Assembly: GCF_011617245.1 (NCBI RefSeq)
Contig: NZ_CP050152.1
Coordinates: 1 to 64,000, forward strand
Direction of reading: 5' to 3'
DNA from: Brevibacterium atlanticum
Lineage (GTDB): Bacteria > Actinomycetota > Actinomycetes > Actinomycetales > Brevibacteriaceae
DNA length: 64,000 bases
A program made the position numbers and the translations under genes. Of this stretch, positions 46,601 through 53,790 are shown in pieces. Within the stretch, counting starts at the first letter, position 1, and each line of letters opens with the position of its first letter. Under the pieces are notes generated by a model that saw only the letters and a program-made list of their open reading frames with translations, was not told the DNA's origin and did not search any database.

Positions 46601-46993
46601 GGCTCGGCCGAGCCGGAGGCGCGCGACGGATCCGTCGAGGCCGACGGAGCGCACGACATGGTTGCGGACCTCGAACTCCCCGGCGTTCGCGCCGACGAGG
46701 ACATGCGTCTCATCAGCCCAGCCGAGCATCGTCATCGCCGACGACCCCAGCCACGTCAGCCGACGCAGGGCGCCGGTGGCCACCTCGGCGACCATGAGTT
46801 CGGGCTGGCCGGTGGCGAACGACACGAACGCGACGTGCGCGCCGTCCGGGGAGATCCGCGGCGAACGGACCCGGGCGCGGTCCGAGGTCAGCCGCCAGGC
46901 GCGACCGCCCGCGGCTCCGACGAGCCAGACATCGTCGTCGGCGGTGAAGGTGATGAGGTCGGCATGGATGTGGGGATAGCGAAGATAAGTCAC
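43667..46993 (-). CDS. Tricorn protease homologue (S41 family peptidase)
   Basis: A 1108-residue cytosolic protease. The first 650 residues form beta-propeller repeats with recurring SPDGAHVAFVS, FSPDGKYLVWS and FTRDGKYVAFLSDR motifs. The C-terminal half has the tricorn core: LNTSHAYV (Ser-His), a PDZ domain (GDVIVAVNGQPVDEV), the S41 nucleophile loop NEFSGSDGDI, and NHGVDPDIEVEHDP with the final acidic residue. It degrades oligopeptides released by the proteasome or other proteases. I chose GTG at 46993 from homology: VTYLRYPHIHADLITF is a usual N-terminus. The open frame continues antisense across argS, but that part is a shadow. It is divergent from argS. Confidence 0.88.
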   Translation of the reverse strand: MTYLRYPHIHADLITFTADDDVWLVGAAGGRAWRLTSDRARVRSPRISPDGAHVAFVSFATGQPELMVAEVATGALRRLTWLGSSAMTMLGWADETHVLVGANAGEFEVRNHVVRSVGLDGSVARLRLGRASGLARHHSGVTALSTPFSRPPAHWKRYRGGTAPRLWLDRAGDAEGTGAKWQRLLREDAASLTDPLWVGDSLVFTSDRAATFPHHATEQANLWIIDGLATAASAKADGDGGQGTGGADEPRQLTHQTEAEGYVRDATTDGTRIVWHSRGEIKILDSLDAQVRTLSVTLPGTQVQPLRLDPNTGINRISPDQAGNASVVEWRGKTFWLAHREGPARALCADSSIRIREPVVLDATGLAAFVTDADGEDAIEVASVTGEKPPRRIGAGALGRVLDLRADPAGRMLATISHDGSIRLIEVGNGRTRLVGHSGFGEARTPRFSPDGKYLVWSQPTQGEEQLAQLMIVEVKSDKEAQPLTSGKFNDASPAFTRDGKYVAFLSDRTFDPAYNQHAFDLSFNGVTRPWLLPLAADEPAPFGPSASGWAVGEVAEESKSERSRGEKPATTAEVELEGAEERILPFPVASGVFEHLEAADGGLLWMRTGDAEDGELGTKRSGDAGEKPKQAVQFFDFAKRKLLTVVDTADEYEVTGDGKLIVVRTEGDISVVPANRKVEADDDAFVSVDTSRLRFELDRRAEWLQMFEENARIMRDHYWREDMNGVDWESVTLRWRAVAAKALTHDDLVDILWETVGELNTSHAYVTPPSGSGYGSDDRSQRLGFLGADLERTPAGWTITRILPGESSEPAARSPLRQAGVAAQVGDVIVAVNGQPVDEVTGPAAHLQGAADSIVELTLRRGRRKDRVVAVIPLADEEKLRYQDWVRSRREYVAEKSQGRVGYVHVPDMMSNGWAQLHRDLRQAMGCEGVIADVRFNRGGHTSALVAERFADRVIAWNAARNYDAMVPDPEDARRGPVAFVANEFSGSDGDIINARVQAKGIGPVIGVRTWGGVVGIDGRYDLVDGTGVTQPRYAFWLEGKEWSVENHGVDPDIEVEHDPGQLFADDDPQLDRAIAEVLAGLDTHPAAAPPEFPPPRVQSPKKDGPK

Positions 46994-47080
46994 GTGACCC
47001 ACATTACAAGCTCGCGTGCCGGCGTCTCCGGGCCCGAGACCGATGCCCAGGCAACTTGCACCCGGCAATAGAATGGCCGT

Positions 47081-48820
47081 ATGCCATCTCTGACTTCTGT
47101 GCTCACCGATCGTTTCGCCGCTGCCCTCACCGCCGCCTTCGGCGAGGACTTCGCACATCGCGATCCGGTCATCCGCAGCAGCCAGTTCGCGGACTTCCAG
47201 GCCAATGTGGCCCTGCCCCTGGCCAAGGAGCTGAAGGCGAAGCCGCGTGACATCGCGACGACGATCGTCGACAACCTCGACCTCGGTGACATCTGCGAGA
47301 CTCCGGAGATCTCCGGACCCGGGTTCATCAACCTCACCTTCACCTCCGAATTCCTCGCCCGCACGCTCGAGGCCGGTGGGCTGGCAGCGGCACCGGAGAA
47401 CCCCGAACCGCAGCGGATCGCCATCGACTACTCGGCACCGAACGTCGCCAAGGAGATGCACGTCGGGCATCTGCGCACCACCGTCGTCGGCGATGCCCTG
47501 GCCCGGACCCACGAATTCCTCGGCAACACGGTCATCCGCCAGAATCACATCGGCGACTGGGGGACCCCCTTCGGCATGCTCATCGAGCACCTCCTCGACG
47601 TCGGCGTCGACTCGGTGGCCGCCGCCGAGGTGTCGGAGAACCCGAACGCCTTCTACCAGGCCGCCCGCGCGAAGTTCGACGCCGATGAAGCCTTCGCCAC
47701 CCGCTCCCGGGCCCGCGTCGTCAAGCTCCAGGGCGGTGACGAGGAGACGCTCGGGCTGTGGACGACGCTCGTCGGCTACTCCCGCGACTACTTCAACCGC
47801 ATCTACTCCCTCCTCGACGTCACCCTGCGTGATGACGACCTGGCCGGCGAGTCCACCTACAACGACGTCCTCGCCGAGGTCTGCGAGGAACTCGAGGCCA
47901 AAGGCTTGGCGACGATCTCCGACGGTGCGCTGTGCGTGTTCCCCGCCGGCTTCACCGGCCGGGAGGGCGAACCTCTTCCTCTCATCATCCGCAAGTCCGA
48001 CGGCGGCTACGGCTACGCCACGACCGACCTCGCGGCCATCCGCAACCGCGCGATCAACCTCGGCGTCGATCGGGCCCTCTACGTCGTCGGAACCCCGCAG
48101 GCCATGCACTTCGAGATGGTCTTCACCGTCGCCCGCGAGGCCGGCTGGCTGCCCGAGACGGTCAGCGCCGAACACGTGAAGATCGGCAATGTGCTCGGCT
48201 CCGACGGCAAGATCCTGCGCACCCGCTCCGGTGCCCCGCTGCGTCTGGCCGAACTCCTCGAGGAGGCCGTGTCCCGGGCGAAGGCGACGGTGGCCGAGTC
48301 GACCGTCGACTTCACCGCCGAGGAGGCCGAGGAGGTCGCCCGCATCGTCGGCATCGGCGCGGTGAAGTACGCCGACCTCTCCGTCGCCCACGACACCTCG
48401 TACACCTTCGACCTCGACCGGATGCTCGCCCCCATCGGCAACACCGCCCCGTACCTGCAGTACGCCGGCGCCCGCATCCGCTCGATCGGGCGCAAGGCCG
48501 AGGCCGAAGGCGTCGACGCCGCCGAGATCGCGAACGCGGCGATCAGCCTCGAGCAGCCGGCCGAACGTGAGCTGGCGCTGTCCATCCTCGGCTTCGCCGA
48601 TGTCATCGCCGAGGCGGCCGCCGGCTCCCAGCCCCATCGACTGTGCACGTACCTCTTCGATCTCGCCCAGGCCTTCACCTCGTTCTACGAGCAGTGTCCC
48701 GTGCTCATCGCGGACACGCCTGAGCTGCGGGCCTCCCGCCTGCGTCTCTCGGCGATCGTCCTCGAGGTCCTCATCGCCGGCCTCGGGGTGCTCGGCATCC
48801 GCGTGCCCGAGCGCATGTGA
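47081..48820 (+). CDS. argS: Arginyl-tRNA synthetase
   Basis: A 579-residue class I tRNA synthetase. The HIGH-type motif HVGH is in AKEMHVGHLRTT, the degenerate KMSKS-type motif is GKILRTRSG, and the C-terminal DALR anticodon-binding domain ends in LRLSAIVLEVLIAGLGVLGI. It charges tRNA-Arg with arginine. In many actinobacteria argS sits with lysA and hom; here it stands with a transporter whose GTG start overlaps its stop (GTGA), so it may be a second copy. Confidence 0.95.
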   Translation: MPSLTSVLTDRFAAALTAAFGEDFAHRDPVIRSSQFADFQANVALPLAKELKAKPRDIATTIVDNLDLGDICETPEISGPGFINLTFTSEFLARTLEAGGLAAAPENPEPQRIAIDYSAPNVAKEMHVGHLRTTVVGDALARTHEFLGNTVIRQNHIGDWGTPFGMLIEHLLDVGVDSVAAAEVSENPNAFYQAARAKFDADEAFATRSRARVVKLQGGDEETLGLWTTLVGYSRDYFNRIYSLLDVTLRDDDLAGESTYNDVLAEVCEELEAKGLATISDGALCVFPAGFTGREGEPLPLIIRKSDGGYGYATTDLAAIRNRAINLGVDRALYVVGTPQAMHFEMVFTVAREAGWLPETVSAEHVKIGNVLGSDGKILRTRSGAPLRLAELLEEAVSRAKATVAESTVDFTAEEAEEVARIVGIGAVKYADLSVAHDTSYTFDLDRMLAPIGNTAPYLQYAGARIRSIGRKAEAEGVDAAEIANAAISLEQPAERELALSILGFADVIAEAAAGSQPHRLCTYLFDLAQAFTSFYEQCPVLIADTPELRASRLRLSAIVLEVLIAGLGVLGIRVPERM

Positions 48821-50100
48821 GCACGCCGCCCCGCACCTCGCCGAAGCGGATGCTGCCCTGGATCGTTCTGGGCATCGTCATCCTCGCCCTCAATCTGCGC
48901 ACCCCGATCATCGCTCCGACGGCGATCCTGCCGAAGATCCAGGAGGGCACGGGCTTCAGCACGGCCGGACTGGGCATGCTCACCGGCCTGCCGGTCCTCC
49001 TCTTCGCGCTCGCCACCCCACTGGCGGGCCGACTCATCACCCGTCTCGGTGCCGAGGCCACGGTCCTCTCCTGCCTGACGGGAGTGCTCACCGGCACCGT
49101 ACTGCGCTCCGTCGGCCCCGGCTGGCTGGTGCTCGTCGGCACAGGCATCATCGGCCTGGCGATTACGCTGGGCAATATCGTCGTGCCCGTCATCATCCGC
49201 CGCGAGGTTCCGTGGGAGCAGGTGGGGATGGTCACCGGGCTGTACTCGGCGATGATGAACATCGGCTCGATGGCCACCCTCATCGGCACCGGGCCGATGG
49301 CCGCCGCCTTCGGCTGGCGGTGGGCGCTGGCCGCATGGGGCGTGCTCGCCCTCATCGGTCTCGGCTTCTGGATGCTGCTCATCCGCACCCGGGTGCGCCG
49401 CGAGGGTGCGGCCCGGCGGGCGGCCGAGGCCGCTGAGGAATCGACCGTCGCCGAGGCGGCCGCCCCCACCGCGAAGGTGCCGTGGAGTCAGGCGCCCGCC
49501 GCCTTCCGCGGCATCACCGCCCTGCTCATCATCACGTTCTCCGGCCAGTCGATCGCCTATTACACGACGACGACCTGGCTGCCGAGCTACCTCGCCGACA
49601 CCATCGGACTCGCCCCGGCCACGGCCGGCAGCACGGCCTCCCTGTTCCAGATCGCAGCGATCCTCGGTGCCTTCGGCGTCCCGCTGTTGGCCGCGAAGTC
49701 GAAGCCCTGGGCACCCGTGGCGATCGTGGCCGCCCTCTGGCTGTCCTTGCCGATCGGTCTGCTGCTGGCACCCGGCGCCTACGGTCTGTGGGCGATCACC
49801 GGCGGCATCGCCCAGGGAGGCGGCTTCACCGCGATCTTCTCGATCATCGCCCGCACCGCCGGCAGCGACGCCCAGACCGCTTCGGCCTCGGCGCGGGTGC
49901 AGGGCGGCGGCTACCTCGCCGCGACCCTGGCACCGCCGTTCGCAGGGTGGCTCAACACCGTCACCGGGGGCTGGACGGCACCGCTGATGCTCATCCTCGC
50001 CGCCACTCTGGCGTTCACGACCACGGGTCTGCTCGCCGCCCGCCGAGCCGGCCGCATCCCGCGCGGCGGCGCCGGACGCGAGGTCCTCGGCGACGACTGA
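48817..50100 (+). CDS. CynX/NimT-family MFS transporter
   Basis: A 427-residue twelve-helix MFS protein. LALNLRTPIIAPTAILPKIQ in helix 1 and LGMLTGLPVLLFALATP in helix 2 are typical of the cyanate/nitroimidazole (CynX/NimT) transporter branch. Its GTG start overlaps the argS stop, so it is translated with a synthetase. Family substrates are not settled; an exported aminoacyl-tRNA synthetase inhibitor is a speculative reason for the linkage. Confidence 0.87.
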   Translation: MSTPPRTSPKRMLPWIVLGIVILALNLRTPIIAPTAILPKIQEGTGFSTAGLGMLTGLPVLLFALATPLAGRLITRLGAEATVLSCLTGVLTGTVLRSVGPGWLVLVGTGIIGLAITLGNIVVPVIIRREVPWEQVGMVTGLYSAMMNIGSMATLIGTGPMAAAFGWRWALAAWGVLALIGLGFWMLLIRTRVRREGAARRAAEAAEESTVAEAAAPTAKVPWSQAPAAFRGITALLIITFSGQSIAYYTTTTWLPSYLADTIGLAPATAGSTASLFQIAAILGAFGVPLLAAKSKPWAPVAIVAALWLSLPIGLLLAPGAYGLWAITGGIAQGGGFTAIFSIIARTAGSDAQTASASARVQGGGYLAATLAPPFAGWLNTVTGGWTAPLMLILAATLAFTTTGLLAARRAGRIPRGGAGREVLGDD

Positions 50101-50137
50101 ACGCCCGGGATAGGGCACAGGAAGTCAGCCACAGAAA

Positions 50138-50176
50138 CGCCGAGGCGGCCCATCGTCACGATGGGCCGCCTCGGCG
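50138..50176. terminator. Bidirectional hairpin terminator
   Basis: CGCCGAGGCGGCCCATCGT (50138-50156) is perfectly complementary to 50158-50176 with a one-base loop. It lies between the convergent CynX-like gene and the Ala-rich membrane protein gene. Confidence 0.75.
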
Positions 50177-50191
50177 ATGGAATCTGCTGGC

Positions 50192-50968
50192 TCAGTGCTT
50201 GGCGTTGTTGTCCTCGTTCGCCGCTGCGGCCTGGGCCTCGGCGGGCTTGACGGCGGGCTTCGGCGCCGGGACCGCGTCCTTCTCATCGGTCGCGGACTCG
50301 GCCTTGGTCGACGGCACAGCGGTCTGCGAGACCTGAGCGCTGGTGGCCTGACGCGAAGCCGGGGTCGAACCGACCGGACGGGCGTCGGCGGGACGGTTGT
50401 TCGGCAGCGGGGTCGACCAGGGGTCCTCGACCGGCTGCGCCTTCTTCCACACGTAGTAGCCGATTCCGGCGGCCGAACCGATGACGAGCGTCCACACGAG
50501 GGCGGCCTTTCCGCCGCCGGACTTGCGCGCAGTGTCCTTCTGGATCCGCTTGCCGGCCTTGCCGAGGGCCTTGCGAGCCTTCTTCATGGCCTTCTTGTCG
50601 CCGGTCAGGCGCACGGCCAGATCATCGACGAGCTTCGGGGTCTCGGCGGCGGCGAGGGAGTTCGCGGCGTTCGAGGCGAACTTGCCGGCGCGTTCGGTGG
50701 CCTCGGGGCGGTAGGATTCGAGCTTGTCGGCCCAGGCGTGAACCTGATCATTGGCCTTATCGGCCAGTGCCTCGACCTGGGGACGTGCCTTCTCAGCGAA
50801 CTCTTCGGCTCGTTCGGCCAGGGCTTCGACCTGCGGGCGTGCCTTGTCGGCCGCCTCGCGCAGTTTCGGGGCCGCGGTCTCGCTGGCATCGGCGAGGACT
50901 CGGAGCGACGTCTGCTTCGCGGAATCGAGCTTCGAAGTGAGCTGATCTCGAGTTGGCTTCTTCGACAT
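50192..50968 (-). CDS. Ala/Lys-rich helical membrane protein, hypothetical
   Basis: A 258-residue protein I do not recognise by name. The first half is a charged helical region with an internal repeat (KARPQVEALAERAEEF and KARPQVEALADKANDQ), apolipoprotein- or coiled-coil-like. One membrane helix follows (ALVWTLVIGSAAGIGYYVW, near residue 160) after a Lys-rich stretch. The C-terminal 80 residues are Pro/Ala/Thr-rich and low complexity. I chose ATG at 50968 (GGGAAG upstream). The long helix of the first half is likely cytoplasmic; a role in membrane or chromosome organisation is a guess. Confidence 0.7.
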   Translation of the reverse strand: MSKKPTRDQLTSKLDSAKQTSLRVLADASETAAPKLREAADKARPQVEALAERAEEFAEKARPQVEALADKANDQVHAWADKLESYRPEATERAGKFASNAANSLAAAETPKLVDDLAVRLTGDKKAMKKARKALGKAGKRIQKDTARKSGGGKAALVWTLVIGSAAGIGYYVWKKAQPVEDPWSTPLPNNRPADARPVGSTPASRQATSAQVSQTAVPSTKAESATDEKDAVPAPKPAVKPAEAQAAAANEDNNAKH

Positions 50969-51140
50969 AAAACTTCCCAATCCTTAGATGTCGGTGGTCA
51001 AGTGTTCACCGCCCAGTCTACGGCCTACGTGCAAGCCCATGGTCAGCGGCGTCATCGAATTCTCTGCAGATCGGCTGACAGACTTGTCGATGCCCCGGTG
51101 TGAGACTGCATTCGAGACCACGGCGTGGAAGAATGAGGTC

Positions 51141-51683
51141 ATGACTACAGTCTCAACGCACACAGCAGTCCTGCACACCAACCACGGTGACATCACCATC
51201 AACCTCTTCGGCAACCACGCCCCGAAGACCGTGGCCAACTTCGTCGAACTGGCCAAGGGAGAGCGTGAGTTCACCGATCCTTCGACCGGCGAGCCGACCA
51301 AGCGTCCCTTCTACGACGGGCTCAGCTTCCACCGCATCATCTCGAACTTCATGATCCAGGGCGGCTGCCCGCTGGGCACCGGCACCGGCGGCCCCGGCTA
51401 CACCTTCGATGACGAGATCCACCCGGAGCTGCAGTTCGACCGCAAGTACCTGCTGGCCATGGCCAACGCCGGCAAGCAGATGGGCCGCGGAACCAACGGT
51501 TCGCAGTTCTTCATCACCACCGCCGAGACCCCGTGGCTCAACGGCAAGCACACCATCTTCGGCGAGGTCGCCGACGAGGCCTCGCAGCGGGTCGTCGACG
51601 AGATCGAAGGCGTGCGCACCGCTGCGATGGACAAGCCGGTCGAGCCGGTCGTCCTCGAGAAGGTCGGCATCACCGAGAAGTGA
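51141..51683 (+). CDS. ppiA: Peptidyl-prolyl cis-trans isomerase (cyclophilin type)
   Basis: A 180-residue cyclophilin. The core motifs FHRIISNFMIQGG, MANAGKQMGRGTNGSQFFIT and NGKHTIFGEV contain the usual proline-isomerase and cyclosporin-site residues (Arg, Phe, Gln, Trp/His region). No signal peptide, so cytoplasmic. I chose ATG at 51141, which has GAGG upstream. ppiA followed by rhomboid and crgA matches the M. tuberculosis order near the origin. Confidence 0.95.
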   Translation: MTTVSTHTAVLHTNHGDITINLFGNHAPKTVANFVELAKGEREFTDPSTGEPTKRPFYDGLSFHRIISNFMIQGGCPLGTGTGGPGYTFDDEIHPELQFDRKYLLAMANAGKQMGRGTNGSQFFITTAETPWLNGKHTIFGEVADEASQRVVDEIEGVRTAAMDKPVEPVVLEKVGITEK

Positions 51684-51741
51684 GCTGATAGGCCGTGAGT
51701 ATCCGCGCGGTCTGAGAACCGACAGTGGGTACCATGGTGTG

Positions 51742-52437
51742 ATGGACACACCGGAAGAGGGCTCGGCACGGGAAACCGGCCGGGCCCTCTCTCTGTCCCC
51801 ACCCGTGGTGACCCGTACGATCCTCATCGTCACCGTGATCGCGTTCCTCGCCGAGCTGGTGCCCGGCCTCAGCCTCCTCCACCGTCTCAGCTTCGTTCCA
51901 GCGCTCACGCTCGACCAGCCGTGGCGGGCCCTCACGGTCGCCCTCGTCCACGAGGAGCCCTCGCCGTTCCACTTGTTTGCCAACATGATCGGCCTGTTCT
52001 TCTTCGGGAGCTTCGTCGAACGGGCCCTGGGCCACTGGCGGTTCCTCGTCGTCTACCTCGTCGGCACAGTGGGCGGATCGGCCATGGTGCTCGTCCTCGC
52101 CGACCCCTTCAGCAGCGACTGGGTGACCAACCACATCGGCGCCTCGGGGGCGGTGTTCGCCATCGTCGGCGTACTGCTCGCACCCACTCGGCGCCTGGAC
52201 CGGAATCTCACCGGCGTCGTAGTGTTCGTGGCGCTGAACTTCGGGTACGGACTGCTCGTCGAGGGAGTCTCCTGGCAGGCCCACCTCGGAGGTCTGCTCA
52301 CCGGCTTCGTGCTCGGATGCGCCGCCCTGCTCGTTCCGTCACGGGCCCGGAACACGGTGTTTGCGCTGACCGCCGTCGGCCTCGTCGTCCTCATGGTGGT
52401 GGCCGGTGCCTGGAGGTTGTTCGGCGTGGGGTTCTAG
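51742..52437 (+). CDS. Rhomboid-family intramembrane serine protease
   Basis: A 231-residue protein with six to seven membrane helices. The catalytic Ser is in IGASGAVFA and the His in AHLGGLLTGF; HLFANMIGL carries the first conserved segment, with GSFVERALG between helices. It cleaves membrane protein substrates in the bilayer. Placement between ppiA and crgA is conserved in actinobacteria. A DnaA-box cluster follows in the 365-base gap. Confidence 0.9.
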   Translation: MDTPEEGSARETGRALSLSPPVVTRTILIVTVIAFLAELVPGLSLLHRLSFVPALTLDQPWRALTVALVHEEPSPFHLFANMIGLFFFGSFVERALGHWRFLVVYLVGTVGGSAMVLVLADPFSSDWVTNHIGASGAVFAIVGVLLAPTRRLDRNLTGVVVFVALNFGYGLLVEGVSWQAHLGGLLTGFVLGCAALLVPSRARNTVFALTAVGLVVLMVVAGAWRLFGVGF

Positions 52438-52520
52438 AGCATGGGTTGCGGGGCCTGATCGAGTGCCAGACTTCTACCAGAAAAAGGGCGATTTGTGTGC
52501 ACTCGGCAGTGGAAAAATTG

Positions 52521-52653
52521 TTGTCCACAGGAGATATCCACATGGTGGATAACTTACACGCATGTATTTACCCAGGTCAGAGGCTCAAAATAAGTTATCC
52601 ACAAGTGACGCTCCCGGCTTGGGTATAACTCGTCGCTTGTGGATTGTGGATGG
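52521..52653. promoter_or_regulatory. DnaA-box cluster far from oriC
   Basis: Within 133 bases there are two perfect boxes, TTGTCCACA (52521-52529) and TTATCCACA (52595-52603). Two more have one mismatch, ATATCCACA (52534-52542) and GGTGGATAA (52544-52552, minus strand). TGTGGATTG (52638-52646) and TGTGGATGG (52645-52653) are weaker. The segment is markedly more A/T rich than its surroundings. It lies about 50.7 kb from oriC and is not next to a replication gene. A DnaA-titrating (datA-like) or reactivating (DARS-like) role is inferred. Confidence 0.7.
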
Positions 52654-52718
52654 CGAGCGGTGGGGCAGCGGCGTCGGGCGGTACGGCAGCTTGGGCGCGG
52701 GAGACCCGGTGAATGCAG

Positions 52719-52778
52719 ATTGTTTGGTCGTTCCACCGTGATTCTGACGCCAGAATCACGGTGGAACGACCAAACAAT
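52719..52778. terminator. 28-base perfect inverted repeat, bidirectional terminator candidate
   Basis: The arms 52719-52746 and 52751-52778 are exact complements with the loop ACGC. The arms begin ATTGTTTGG and end GATTCTG. It lies 25 bases from the crgA stop and about 280 bases from the rhomboid stop, between convergent genes. The arms are longer than termination needs. Confidence 0.6.
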
Positions 52779-52802
52779 AGGGGAGTCTGCGGCGAGGTCC
52801 GG

Positions 52803-53564
52803 CTATCGCCAGCGGGTGGACATGATCAGGCCCGCGACGAAGAACGCGAAGCCGATGAGGATGTTCCAGTTGCCCCACGCTTCGACCGGGAAGGCACCCT
52901 GGGAGACGTAGAAGGTGACGAGCCAGATGAGGCCGATGAGGAGGAGGCCGATGAGGACGGGAAGGAACCAACTCGGGTTCGGCTTGATCGTCTGCTGACC
53001 GGAGGTCGAGGTGTAGCTTGCGGTCTTGCGTCCCTGCGGCCGCTTGGCCGGGTTGCCCGAGCGCGAGGTGCGCTTAGACGATGAGCCCTTGGCCGACGAG
53101 CTCTTGGACTTCGTGGAGTCCGTCTTCTTCGCGGCGGACTTCTTCGAGACGGCATCCTCGGAGTCGGCCTCGGAATCACCGTCCTTGGAGTCCGTTTTCT
53201 TCGCGTTGCTGCTCTTGGCCGACTTCGACGAGGACTTCTTGCCCGCGGCCGTGGTGTCCTCGGACTTCTTGGCATCCTGCACATCGTCAGCTGCGTCGTC
53301 AGTGCTGTCTGCAGCGTCAGTGCTGTCGTCAGCTGTCACGGCGTCGGTCTCGCCCGTCACGTCGGCAGGTGTCTCGTCCGCGGTCGTCTCCGCTGCGGTC
53401 TCGTCGACCGATGCCTCGGTCGCGGCGTCCGTGGAATCGACCTCGACTGCCTCGGTCTCTGTTGCCTCGACCTCGTCGATGGTCTCGGCCTGTCTGCTCT
53501 TGGCCGCCGACGGCGTGCGCGAAGTGCGCTGGGGGCGCTGGGTCCGTCCTTTGGACTTGGCCAC
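52803..53564 (-). CDS. crgA: CrgA-like septation protein with long N-terminal extension
   Basis: The last 75 residues match CrgA: KPNPSWFLPVLIGLLLIGLI, FYVSQGAFPVEAWGNWNILI and the end GLIMSTRWR, giving two membrane helices. CrgA helps place the divisome and recruits PbpA/FtsI partners. Typical CrgA is about 90 residues, but here about 160 extra residues of Ser, Asp, Thr, Lys and Glu precede the usual N-terminus. GTG at 53564 follows AAAGGAG by five bases, so the extension is probably real. It maps where crgA belongs, before the sortase and pabA genes. Confidence 0.85.
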   Translation of the reverse strand: MAKSKGRTQRPQRTSRTPSAAKSRQAETIDEVEATETEAVEVDSTDAATEASVDETAAETTADETPADVTGETDAVTADDSTDAADSTDDAADDVQDAKKSEDTTAAGKKSSSKSAKSSNAKKTDSKDGDSEADSEDAVSKKSAAKKTDSTKSKSSSAKGSSSKRTSRSGNPAKRPQGRKTASYTSTSGQQTIKPNPSWFLPVLIGLLLIGLIWLVTFYVSQGAFPVEAWGNWNILIGFAFFVAGLIMSTRWR

Positions 53565-53739
53565 GAGTACTCCTTTGACGGCCGACCGCTGTTGGGGTCG
53601 CCGAGTGAATGGTTGGGGACAATCGCTGACCAGTCTACTCGGGACGTGGGTCACTGCGAAAAACTCCGACTACCCTGAAAGCGCCCCGAGAGCGCCCCGA
53701 ACGGCGATTCTCATAGGATAAGGTGCAAGGGGTGTCCCC

Positions 53740-53758
53740 ACTTGTCCCTCGGACAAGT
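53740..53758. promoter_or_regulatory. Hairpin in the crgA-sortase divergent region
   Basis: ACTTGTCC (53740-53747) and GGACAAGT (53751-53758) are exact inverted copies with a CTC loop, 33 bases before the sortase start. Role unknown: operator or leader hairpin. Confidence 0.35.
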
Positions 53759-53790
53759 CCCGACAACGCAGTGACAGTCACGGAGCAGAA

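Larger units (their letters stand above)
52438..52802. other. 365-base gene-free gap between rhomboid and crgA
   Basis: No coding sequence is supported in this AT-richer gap between convergent genes. The left part (52521-52653) carries a cluster of DnaA boxes and the right part (52719-52778) a 28-base perfect inverted repeat, both listed separately. Confidence 0.8.

Noticed and set aside
46994..48637. N-terminal extension of the tricorn frame antisense to argS
   Set aside because: The open frame continues past the homologous N-terminus only because it mirrors argS codons; the real start is near 46993.
52438..52802. A second replication origin at 52.5 kb
   Set aside because: Only the DnaA-box cluster supports it; there is no dnaA/dnaN context and the true dnaA-dnaN gap is at 1.8 kb. 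A titration or regulatory site is the simpler reading.
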